DNA of 64,000 nt, taken from CBDFMR01 sp965249765 (GTDB lineage Bacteria; Bacteroidota; Bacteroidia; Chitinophagales; Saprospiraceae). A model generated the notes under the pieces. That model saw nothing but the letters and a program-made list of their open reading frames with translations. It did no database searches and was not told the origin of the DNA. Shown here piece after piece: positions 1-7,750 of the stretch. Each line of letters begins with the position of its first letter. Within the stretch, counting starts at the first letter, position 1. The position numbers and the translations under genes were made by a program. The DNA lies in the NCBI GenBank assembly GCA_965249765.1, contig CBDFMR010000005.1:1488001-1552000 (forward strand), in the 5' to 3' direction.

Positions 1-345
1 TTTGGTAATGGAACTACATATAGAGATTATACAAACGTAGTCGATATCATAGATGGGATAATTAAGACACTTGCATATAAACATGAGGGCTACGAAATAT
101 TCAATCTCGGAAGCGGCAAAATGATTTCATTAACTTATTTGATAGAAACTATTGAAAATTGTTTAAATAAGAAGGCGATAATTAATTATCTACCAAACCA
201 ACAAGGCGATGTAGATTTCACTTACGCTAATATTTTAAAGGCCTCAAAATATTTGAATTATAAACCAAGTATTAATTTTGAAGATGGAGTAAGAAACTTT
301 GTACAATGGTTCATAAAACAAGGTTATTCAGAAAATGATTTATAA
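1..345 (+). CDS. NAD-dependent sugar epimerase/dehydratase, C-terminal part (5' end outside window)
   Basis: The reading frame is open from base 1 and ends at a TAA at 343-345, so only the last 114 residues are present. The visible part has the signature of the extended SDR sugar epimerases: YRDYTNVVDII near the start (substrate-loop and helix region) followed by E-I-F-N-L-G-S-G-K, the stretch where family members end the Rossmann domain, and a C-terminal lobe with a Gln-Gly-Asp-Val motif typical of UDP-glucuronate 4-epimerase-like enzymes. The family interconverts nucleotide sugars in the cytoplasm. It precedes a methyltransferase by 18 bases and sits beside a glycosyltransferase operon, so a role in surface polysaccharide precursor supply is likely. 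The exact substrate cannot be told from the tail. Confidence 0.8.
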   Translation, partial: FGNGTTYRDYTNVVDIIDGIIKTLAYKHEGYEIFNLGSGKMISLTYLIETIENCLNKKAIINYLPNQQGDVDFTYANILKASKYLNYKPSINFEDGVRNFVQWFIKQGYSENDL

Positions 346-363
346 TACTTGAAAATTTAACCG

Positions 364-1110
364 ATGGATGTAAATCAAAAATTTTGGCAATCAAAAAAAA
401 TTGCCAATTTCTATTCTACAAGAAACTATTTGCAGAAGCCAGAAGATTTTATAAAGAATAAATTGGCACAAAATAAAGATCTTTCAAAAATGCTTGACAT
501 AGGCGTTGGAGGAGGTAGGACAACAAGACATTTTGGCAAAATGTTTTCTGAATATGTGGGTATTGACTATTCAAATGCAATGGTCGATTTATGTAACAAT
601 GAATTTAAATCATATTCTAACTTTTCATTTGAGTTTAAAGATGTTAGGTCTTATAATTTTGAAAATCAAAGTTTTGACTTCGTGCTTTTTAGTTATAATG
701 GAATTGACTACATGAATGATGTTGATAGAATGAAAACTTTAAAAAACATTAAAAATGCACTTACTCCTGAAGGGATTTTTGCATTTTCATCTCATAATTT
801 AAATAGTATAAAAGCATTATATCAATTGAATTCTTTAAAATCAAAAGATTTAATCTCGTGGGTATTATTTATCATTTCAAATAAATCAAGAAAGAATATA
901 TTGCGCCACAACTGGGCTATTATTAAAGACGGCTATCTAAATTTTAAATTGAAAACTTATTATATCAAACCCTTAGCACAAAGGAAAATTCTTTTATCTC
1001 TAGGCTTTAAACAAATCAAAATTATAGATAAGAATGGAGATGTAATATTACTGGACGAAGAGATTAAGAAGAATACTGATCCTTGGCTATATTTCATGTG
1101 TACCAAATAA
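364..1110 (+). CDS. Class I SAM-dependent methyltransferase
   Basis: A 248-residue protein with the classical methyltransferase motif I, M-L-D-I-G-V-G-G-G-R-T-T, at about residues 41-52, an acidic residue ending strand 2 (GIDYS), and a motif IV-like FDFVLFSYNGID at about 101-112. This is the UbiE/Methyltransf_11-type fold, which moves a methyl group from S-adenosylmethionine to a small molecule or sugar. It starts with ATG 18 bases after the epimerase stop and is probably co-transcribed with it. It then ends tail-to-tail with the - strand polysaccharide operon. In this setting methylation of a sugar or lipid-linked glycan is plausible, but the substrate is not visible in the sequence. Confidence 0.85.
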   Translation: MDVNQKFWQSKKIANFYSTRNYLQKPEDFIKNKLAQNKDLSKMLDIGVGGGRTTRHFGKMFSEYVGIDYSNAMVDLCNNEFKSYSNFSFEFKDVRSYNFENQSFDFVLFSYNGIDYMNDVDRMKTLKNIKNALTPEGIFAFSSHNLNSIKALYQLNSLKSKDLISWVLFIISNKSRKNILRHNWAIIKDGYLNFKLKTYYIKPLAQRKILLSLGFKQIKIIDKNGDVILLDEEIKKNTDPWLYFMCTK

Positions 1111-1144
1111 ATTTAAATTGCAGTCAGAACTTGCTTTTTAAATA

Positions 1145-1909
1145 TTATAACCAGATATTTTCGTTATAAGTCTCATTGTCTTCTTCATTTTTCATGTAAT
1201 CAATAATTTTATTGGTCCAATTAGATGCTGCTTGTGATTTATATTCATTAATCGCATTAATTTTGAAGTGAATATTAGCTGGAAGAATTACTTTCTTTAT
1301 ATTCCTTTTCAGAATTATTGAATCAATGCCATGAAATGCTGCGTACGGTTGATCCTCATAAAAGCCTATTTCATGTTTAGTTTGATTATACATTTCGATT
1401 CCAATTTTTGAAACTAAATAATGATCAATATGTTTCCCGATTCCAAGCGGAAATATATGCAAGGTCTTACATGAAAATTTCCGCATGTATTCTGTTATGG
1501 TCATTCTTATTTTTTTTAAACAAACAAAATCAAGAGGAACTGAAGTGGTAGGATACCGAAATTCACCTCTTGAATTAAACTTATGTCCTCTTAATAAGGC
1601 TTCCTTAAAAGCAAAAACAATTAATTCGCTATTTATTTTTTTTACATTATTCAATTCTTCAGTCATTCTTAATTTAGAAATATCTAAATCTTTTGAAAAT
1701 CCATTATATTTGCTGCTAACATAATTAGAATTTCCAAAAATTATTACGATTGTAGTTCTCTTTATTGCATCTGGATGCCCTAAATAACCACCAAGGGATA
1801 AAAATGCATCATCATAATGAGGTGAATAAACTATTATATGTGCATAATTTGAAAGGAGATTATGACTATTAGGTTTAATCATTAGTAAAGATTTAGAAGG
1901 CGTTTCCAT
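1145..1909 (-). CDS. PIG-L (LmbE-like) family deacetylase
   Basis: The 254-residue protein carries the PIG-L hallmarks: S-P-H-Y-D-D-A near residue 29 (family consensus HPDDE; here the Glu is Ala) and a second zinc ligand region H-I-D-H at about residue 161 (consensus HxDH). The family removes N-acetyl groups from GlcNAc-type sugars, using zinc. The HPDDE motif is degenerate (HYDDA), so activity may be altered; related open-chain or capsule-locus members show the same kind of drift. The start overlaps the end of the upstream glycosyltransferase by 28 bases, which points to translational coupling. It is the last gene of the - strand glycan operon. Confidence 0.75.
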   Translation of the reverse strand: METPSKSLLMIKPNSHNLLSNYAHIIVYSPHYDDAFLSLGGYLGHPDAIKRTTIVIIFGNSNYVSSKYNGFSKDLDISKLRMTEELNNVKKINSELIVFAFKEALLRGHKFNSRGEFRYPTTSVPLDFVCLKKIRMTITEYMRKFSCKTLHIFPLGIGKHIDHYLVSKIGIEMYNQTKHEIGFYEDQPYAAFHGIDSIILKRNIKKVILPANIHFKINAINEYKSQAASNWTNKIIDYMKNEEDNETYNENIWL

Positions 1910-2982
1910 GATTTCAAAATTTTATCATTTGAGAATCTATTTGAAATTATTTTTGAATTTTTCCCCATTATAATTGCTTTGTTATTGTCATCCATTATAT
2001 GCATGAGTTTTTTGGCAAATAATTCATGATTGCCTTTTGGTATTATATATCCATTAAATCCTTCTTCAACGAGCTCCTTTACTCCTGCGTGATAATTGGT
2101 TGTTACTATAGCGTTTTGAAAGTAAATTCCTTCAACTAAAACCTGAGGCATTGACTCAGAATTAGAAGTTAATATGACAATTTTAGACGATTGTATATAT
2201 GATTCAACATTATCAACTACACCTAAGAACTCGATATTTTTCAAATCGAAGTCATTAACATATGCTATCATAGATGCTTTAAGATTCCCGTCCCCTAATA
2301 TGATCAGTTTCCAATTGGGATACATCTTGTATATTTCATGCCATATTTTAACCACTAGAAAAGAATTTTTCTTTCTCTCTCTTAAGCGGCCTGCATAAAT
2401 GATGTGATTTTTTTTTGTTGAATGTGGATTATAATTATTTTTAAAAACTACGGGATTGTAGATACAATGAATTTTATTTTGAACTTTATTTTTACGAGAA
2501 AAGTCTTCTAATAAGACTGATTTATCCGCTTTACTTACACAAACAAAATCAACAAAAGTTAATAACTCTAATATTTTATTACTTCTTGCACTAACTGACT
2601 TATTTTTTTTGTCATTACCTTTCTTTAGTAAATTATAGGAGGCGAAATGAGTAATTAAAATCATTCTAGGGGTAATCATTCTTAAGTCAGCGAAACATTT
2701 TTTGTAAATAAGCATATGATAACCATGAAATACAATACATTCAATATTATGCAGTTTACATGTTTCATTTATAACAGACGAAACACTATTAGACCCATCT
2801 TTTAATTCAACAAATAGCTTTATTTTCTTAAAATTATAAAAAGATGATTTATTCTTTTTCGTGAAAAAAAATAAATAATGGGAATCAATATTCCCTTCGT
2901 TCCAAATCTCTATTAAATTTGAAACCACTTTTTCAATTCCGCCGTATCCTGTGTAATCTTCAACTATGTGGGCTATTCTCAT
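1882..2982 (-). CDS. Glycosyltransferase family 4 (GT-B fold)
   Basis: A 366-residue GT-B glycosyltransferase. The N-terminus (MRIAHIVEDYTGYGGIEKVV) is the usual GT4 acceptor-side start with a glycine-rich loop. The C-terminal half has I-I-Y-A-G-R-L-R-E-R-K (about 189-199), LIILGDG, and the SESMPQVLVEGI stretch (about 272-283), equivalent to the E-x7-E motif that binds the sugar nucleotide. It transfers a sugar from a nucleotide donor to a growing glycan at the cytoplasmic face of the membrane. It lies between a GT2 gene (29-base gap) and the PIG-L deacetylase (28-base overlap). Donor and acceptor are unknown. Confidence 0.88.
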   Translation of the reverse strand: MRIAHIVEDYTGYGGIEKVVSNLIEIWNEGNIDSHYLFFFTKKNKSSFYNFKKIKLFVELKDGSNSVSSVINETCKLHNIECIVFHGYHMLIYKKCFADLRMITPRMILITHFASYNLLKKGNDKKNKSVSARSNKILELLTFVDFVCVSKADKSVLLEDFSRKNKVQNKIHCIYNPVVFKNNYNPHSTKKNHIIYAGRLRERKKNSFLVVKIWHEIYKMYPNWKLIILGDGNLKASMIAYVNDFDLKNIEFLGVVDNVESYIQSSKIVILTSNSESMPQVLVEGIYFQNAIVTTNYHAGVKELVEEGFNGYIIPKGNHELFAKKLMHIMDDNNKAIIMGKNSKIISNRFSNDKILKSWKRLLNLY

Positions 2983-3010
2983 TGTTGTCTTTGATATAGT
3001 ATGAAGTTTT

Positions 3011-4003
3011 CTAAAACAGGTTGACTTTTTCTAATATCGAAATACATACTTTTTCAAGAAAGGAAAATTTCAATTCATCTCGATTCCTTAACCATTTATG
3101 GATTTTCTTTGTTACCCAACTTCTAGGATCAGAATATTGATTGCTATTAAAGATCAGATTCCAGTCAACATCCCAAATATCTAACTTATCAAAATGCTGT
3201 ACAGAGTATAAATTGAATAACTCTTTTATATAAAGTACATGAGGAATTTGACATGGAGTACTCTGTGTTAAGTCTATGCCTAATTCTTGATATTTCTCAA
3301 TCCAGGTGGAATGCATATTTTGCAATTTAGGATTAAAGTGAATTTTGCAATAACGCTTAAAAAGGTAAAAATTACTTCGCTTTTCACCTGCCTTATTTAA
3401 AGATTTCATGGTTTTTTCTAAGCATTGATACCAAACTTGTTTATAACGTACTCTTGCTAAGTCTGTATATTGAAAATGCATTAGTTTTATACTTTGTACT
3501 TTGAAAGTATGCTTGATATCTTCATTAGGAAGTCTAGAACTATCAATTTCATGACCAAAATGATTTGATCCATCATCCACAAATCCAAATGAATGAAAAC
3601 CCTTTGTCCAGTAGGTTTTAAAATATTCATGAACATTAATCCACTCAAAAGATATATGAGTACCTTCTTGTAATTTTATCACTTGCTTCCATTCCTTACA
3701 GTTGATTAAATTCTCTGTAAATATTTCATCAGCATCTAAGGCAAATAATATTTTTTTACCCGGAATCTTTCTTGCTTCATTTATTAGAAGTTTTTGGCGT
3801 TCTGGTTCATTAAATGAATCCGAATCATTTTTAATTAAAACTACTTTTTTAAATTTTTTTGCGATTTGTGTGGATCGATCAGTCGAGTTTTGATCAGCGA
3901 GTATAATCATATCTGCCCACAAAGAAGTACATTTTAAAAATCTTTCAAGAATCCACTCTTCATTTTTGATTGGTGTTAAACATATAATTTTTATCTCATC
4001 CAT
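3011..4003 (-). CDS. Glycosyltransferase family 2
   Basis: A 330-residue GT-A enzyme. The N-terminal strand C-L-T-P-I-K-N-E-E-W (residues 8-17), the L-A-D-Q-N-S-T-D-R-S-T region (35-45) and the metal-binding L-D-A-D-E (about 89-93, the DXD equivalent) are the standard GT2 nucleotide-sugar binding motifs. Family members add sugars to lipid-linked or protein-linked glycans in the cytoplasm. It sits in the middle of the - strand glycan operon with gaps of 21 and 28 bases to its neighbours. The C-terminal 150 residues do not show motifs I can name. The acceptor sugar is unknown. Confidence 0.87.
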   Translation of the reverse strand: MDEIKIICLTPIKNEEWILERFLKCTSLWADMIILADQNSTDRSTQIAKKFKKVVLIKNDSDSFNEPERQKLLINEARKIPGKKILFALDADEIFTENLINCKEWKQVIKLQEGTHISFEWINVHEYFKTYWTKGFHSFGFVDDGSNHFGHEIDSSRLPNEDIKHTFKVQSIKLMHFQYTDLARVRYKQVWYQCLEKTMKSLNKAGEKRSNFYLFKRYCKIHFNPKLQNMHSTWIEKYQELGIDLTQSTPCQIPHVLYIKELFNLYSVQHFDKLDIWDVDWNLIFNSNQYSDPRSWVTKKIHKWLRNRDELKFSFLEKVCISILEKVNLF

Positions 4004-4024
4004 TTCATTTTCAGCTGTGTAATA

Positions 4025-5017
4025 TTAGAAAAGTATCTTAATTGAATTTAAATATTTAGTAGCACATGTGTTGAATGAATAAGCACTGCTATATTCCAAC
4101 GAACGTTTGCGATATTCAGTATAGTTATTTATGGCAAGATTAATTTTTTCTAACAAAAGATTTGTGTTATACTCATCATACGTCTGGAATATTTTGTCGG
4201 AAACCTTTGCCAATAATTCCTTTGAAAAATGTAATAGCTCAGGCATAGATCCAGTACTATAGCCGACAACTGGTATACCTACCGATATAGCTTCTATTAC
4301 TGAATTTGGGCAAGGTGTATTAAGAAAAGTATATAAAAAAATATGTGAATCCCGTAATATTTTTGCGATAGTAGAATTAGTCTGTTTTCCATAATGCTTT
4401 ATATACGGCCTTTCGAAATATAGTTGCAAACTATTATCTGAAATTGGACCTATTGTTCTTAGTTCAAAATTTTTATTAGTTTGATAGAGCTTATCTAACG
4501 CAAGGACTATAGGTTCAATCATGTCCTTGTGTCTAAAATTTCCACTTGTCGTAAATTTTATTTTTCTGAATTCAACATCTTTTGCTTTGCTTGGGTAAAA
4601 TATATTTGAATCTGCACCATTATAGATTACATTGTAGATTGATGAATCTCTTTCTCCATAATTAGAAATAAATTGACTCTGACTATATAGACTTTGGAAA
4701 ATTATACAGTCAGCTTTAAAATAAAACATATTAAAAAAAGTATTTTTTGATTTATATGCTGAACCATGCCTCGAAAAATAATATAACCCATCTAAGCGAA
4801 GAATAATTTTTACTCCTTGTGAAGAGAGGTATTCTAGATTACCTTGAAAAAAAAAAGGTGAGAATACTGCTTTAGCCTTATTAATATCAGTAGAATATTC
4901 AAGTTGAGAATCGATTAACCACTTATGAAGATTTGTCATAAAAGTCAATGGCCCGCCAATTCTTCGATTCTCTTTGAATGGAAAATAGACATGTTTCAGA
5001 AATTTGAAATTATTCAT
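4025..5017 (-). CDS. Glycosyltransferase, GT-B fold (GT1/GT4 group)
   Basis: 330 residues. The N-terminus (YFPFKENRRIGGPLTFM) has the glycine-containing first loop of GT-B enzymes. The C-terminal half shows PNSVIEAISVGIPVVGYSTGSMPEL at about 257-281, which is the conserved Glu-rich donor-binding segment of the GT4 family. The gene starts 10 bases downstream of the DNA methyltransferase stop and is followed by the GT2 gene, so it is part of the same transcript. It should act on the same polysaccharide as the other two transferases. No specific sugar can be assigned. Confidence 0.85.
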   Translation of the reverse strand: MNNFKFLKHVYFPFKENRRIGGPLTFMTNLHKWLIDSQLEYSTDINKAKAVFSPFFFQGNLEYLSSQGVKIILRLDGLYYFSRHGSAYKSKNTFFNMFYFKADCIIFQSLYSQSQFISNYGERDSSIYNVIYNGADSNIFYPSKAKDVEFRKIKFTTSGNFRHKDMIEPIVLALDKLYQTNKNFELRTIGPISDNSLQLYFERPYIKHYGKQTNSTIAKILRDSHIFLYTFLNTPCPNSVIEAISVGIPVVGYSTGSMPELLHFSKELLAKVSDKIFQTYDEYNTNLLLEKINLAINNYTEYRKRSLEYSSAYSFNTCATKYLNSIKILF

Positions 5018-5026
5018 TATATAAAA

Positions 5027-5680
5027 TTATTCTGGGTAACTTACATTGCATAAAGAATCCCTGATTAAACTTGCATAGTTTTCATTAATTTCAATTCCGA
5101 CTGATTTTCTGCCTAACATTTTAGCAGCAATCAAGGTCGTTCCTGAGCCGCAAAAAGGATCAAGTACAATGCCCTCCACTGTGATATAATTATCTATTAT
5201 CCAAATGAGATGATCCAGTTGTCTTGGACATGGATGCCAAGACACCTTGTTTTTTTTATTCATTTGCTGAAATAAACCAGGAAGAAATAGGTCTTCTTTG
5301 TTTTTCAGAATATGAGGTTCTCCAAAAATATACAACACATTAGAGTCGATTAATACTCCTTTTTTTTTGTTCACATCAGAATAACCCAACCAACAGGTTC
5401 TGAAATATTCCAATTCGGAAGGAATTCCATTCAAAAAACGAATATCACAATTACAACCTAATTGAATCATCACACAATTTGATAAATCAATGAAATATTT
5501 GCTTACTTGATTAAACAGGTAAAGAGGGTCTTTACTTCCTTTTATAAGCCCCTTGGGGACATTTGGCCATACAGGATCAGTAATAATTGCTTCAAACTTA
5601 TCTTTAATTCTAGGTAAAATATCCCTAGAGTCACCAATGTATAATTTGGTTAATTTATCTTCATAATATGGCCTAATCAT
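5027..5680 (-). CDS. DNA adenine/cytosine-N4 methyltransferase, beta class
   Basis: 217 residues with motif IV first (TDPVW at residues 34-38, in place of the usual DPPY/DPPW) and motif I last (DPFCGSGTT at 174-182, followed by VGIEINENY). That motif order is the beta class of amino-methyltransferases, which methylate adenine N6 or cytosine N4 in DNA. The catalytic tetrapeptide is unusual (Pro-Val-Trp instead of Pro-Pro-Trp/Tyr). No restriction gene is adjacent, and it lies inside a glycan operon directly after the radical SAM gene (2-base gap), so it looks like an orphan methylase that shares the transcript. The recognition sequence is unknown. Confidence 0.8.
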   Translation of the reverse strand: MIRPYYEDKLTKLYIGDSRDILPRIKDKFEAIITDPVWPNVPKGLIKGSKDPLYLFNQVSKYFIDLSNCVMIQLGCNCDIRFLNGIPSELEYFRTCWLGYSDVNKKKGVLIDSNVLYIFGEPHILKNKEDLFLPGLFQQMNKKNKVSWHPCPRQLDHLIWIIDNYITVEGIVLDPFCGSGTTLIAAKMLGRKSVGIEINENYASLIRDSLCNVSYPE

Positions 5681-6243
5681 TTTTAAATGTCTAAATTCTT
5701 GAAGATTTCTATTGGATTACATCCAAAATCAGGTAAGTCTATTCGCACCTCACTATTATAATCAGCAAAACAATACCAACATCCTACAGTACAAATCTTT
5801 TGTGTTGCCCATTGAAACCAGCTTGAAGTACACACAATTTTCTTTTCATTTTTCAATTTTATTGAAGCAATTTCGCTATGGATAAATTCTTCATTAATAG
5901 GAAGACATTTTGAGATTAATTGGACAAAAGAAATATCTCCTTTAGAAATATTATTTTCATTATTGTAATCAATTATTTTAATTTTACCATTTTTAATTTC
6001 AATATTATAACCAAGCCTTTTCAATAGACCGATATTTTCGGGTTTGCCTTCATTATGAAGGTAACATTTTCCTCCAGTTTTTTTAGCAATTATACATGGA
6101 CATTTTTGAGCAACCAAGATGTCTTCATTAGCACAGTAATCTTCAATTTGATTAAATATATTTTTGTCAACAAACTTTTTACTTCCTTTAATTGATGGGT
6201 CTCGAAAACCAGTGTAGGTCAGGAGCTTTTGACCTTTTGAAAC

Positions 6244-7359
6244 GGCTTTGTTGCATGAATGGATGATAAAAGAGATGGAGATAGTATCTTTGAGAGACCA
6301 ACCTTACAAAGCAAGACACATGACAAAGCAAGAAACTAAGGTTGGGGAAAAGCAAAAAAAGCAGAAGAAAAACAAGTATAAGATCACAAATTGGAGAGAA
6401 TACAATAGGAGTCTTGTAAAACGAGGAGACATAACTATATGGTTTGATGAGGCCTTATTAGGCTGCTGGTATTACCAAGGTCCTAATCAAAAAGGAGCCC
6501 AGTATAAATATTCACAACAATGCATGAGGAGCTTGCTACAGCTCAAAGTAGTATTTGGGTTGAAGTACCGACAATTAGAGGGTTTTGCCAGTTCATTGTT
6601 AGGCATGATGGGGATAGAATTGAGCGTTCCGAGCTATTGTCAAATAAGCCGTAGGGCAAAACAAGTGGAAGTAAAAATGGATGTTCCCAAAACAAAGGGC
6701 CCCATGTTTATAGTATTTGATTCAACGGGACTCAAGGTATATGGAGAAGGGGAATGGAAGGTACGTAAACATGGGTATAATAAGCGCAGGACGTGGCGTA
6801 AGCTACATTTGGGAGTAGATGAAAAGACAGGATATATACATGCACAGGTACTGACAAAAAACAGCAAAGGAGATGGAGATGCTCAGCAGGTTCCACAATT
6901 ATTGGATCAGGTAAAAAGTCCTATAGACCGCTTTGGAGCAGATGGAGCCTATGACACATATGAAATATGGGAAATGCTCAAGGAAAAACAGATAGAGGGG
7001 GTAATACCTCCACAGGAAAATGCAATGTACTGGGTAGATGAAAATGACGAGTTACTGGATCTTGATCGCAATGAGATAATCAAGAAAATAGAAAAGGTGG
7101 GTCGAAAGAAATGGAAACAGCAAAGTGGATACCACAGACGGAGTTTATCAGAAACAGCAATGTTTCGATTCAAGACAATATTTGGCCCACAGCTATATTC
7201 TCGACGATTTGAAACCCAGCAAAGTGAAGTTGCAATAAAAATAGCTTGCTTAAATATAATGACAGGCCTTGGTATGCCTGTTTGTAAAAAGGTGGCTTAA
7301 ACCTATAGATTAAGCCATAGCTATGCTTTTTTTTGATGACTTATTCATGCAACAAAGCC
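6244..7359 (+). mobile_element. IS903-like insertion sequence (IS5 family), copy 1
   Basis: A 1,116-bp element with near-perfect 17-bp terminal inverted repeats beginning GGCTTTGTTGCATGAAT, very close to the ends of the IS903 group. It is flanked by the exact 9-bp direct repeat TTTTGAAAC (6235-6243 and 7360-7368), the length known for IS903. It encodes one transposase. It splits a radical SAM gene and, because of the intact target duplication, this is a simple insertion that has not recombined. A second copy lies at 16354-17469 in the opposite orientation with an identical transposase, so movement was recent. Confidence 0.92.
6263..7300 (+). CDS. IS5-family (IS903 group) DDE transposase
   Basis: About 345 residues from the first ATG; a TTG at 6248 is also in frame but lies inside the terminal repeat, so the ATG is preferred. 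It matches the IS903/IS5 pattern: K-I-T-N-W-R-E-Y-N-R-S-L near the N-terminus, then the three catalytic blocks VFDSTGLKVYG (D1), FGADGAYDTYE (D2), and SETAMFRFKTIFG (the E block, reading Y-H-R-R-S-L-S-E). The enzyme cuts and joins the element ends. The translation is identical to that of the second copy at 16413-17450. Confidence 0.93.
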   Translation: MIKEMEIVSLRDQPYKARHMTKQETKVGEKQKKQKKNKYKITNWREYNRSLVKRGDITIWFDEALLGCWYYQGPNQKGAQYKYSQQCMRSLLQLKVVFGLKYRQLEGFASSLLGMMGIELSVPSYCQISRRAKQVEVKMDVPKTKGPMFIVFDSTGLKVYGEGEWKVRKHGYNKRRTWRKLHLGVDEKTGYIHAQVLTKNSKGDGDAQQVPQLLDQVKSPIDRFGADGAYDTYEIWEMLKEKQIEGVIPPQENAMYWVDENDELLDLDRNEIIKKIEKVGRKKWKQQSGYHRRSLSETAMFRFKTIFGPQLYSRRFETQQSEVAIKIACLNIMTGLGMPVCKKVA

Positions 7360-7750
7360 TTTTGAAACACGTTCTAAAATTGGTAATAGAGTTGACATAT
7401 TGTCATTCATTCCTTTTACAATTGGCCTAATGGAACAAACAACATTGTTTAGATTCTCACATAACTTCTCATAAGATCTCAAATAATCCTCCGTACTAAA
7501 AAGTTTTGATTCATTAAGTCCTGTGATGGCAAAAAAGATCCAAACATCAGGAAACTCTGTTTTAATAATATTCATTTGTTCAGAATTCATTACATATTTA
7601 GTAGGAACCATAATATTGGCTTTGTGACCTGATTTCTTGAGGCTTTTAAGTTTGGATAAAGTATCTTGCCATTGTGAGGGTTGTAATGAGTCTCCATAAT
7701 TGCCATTTATACTAACTGGTATTTCACTTAAGCAGTCTAAATTTGTAGGT

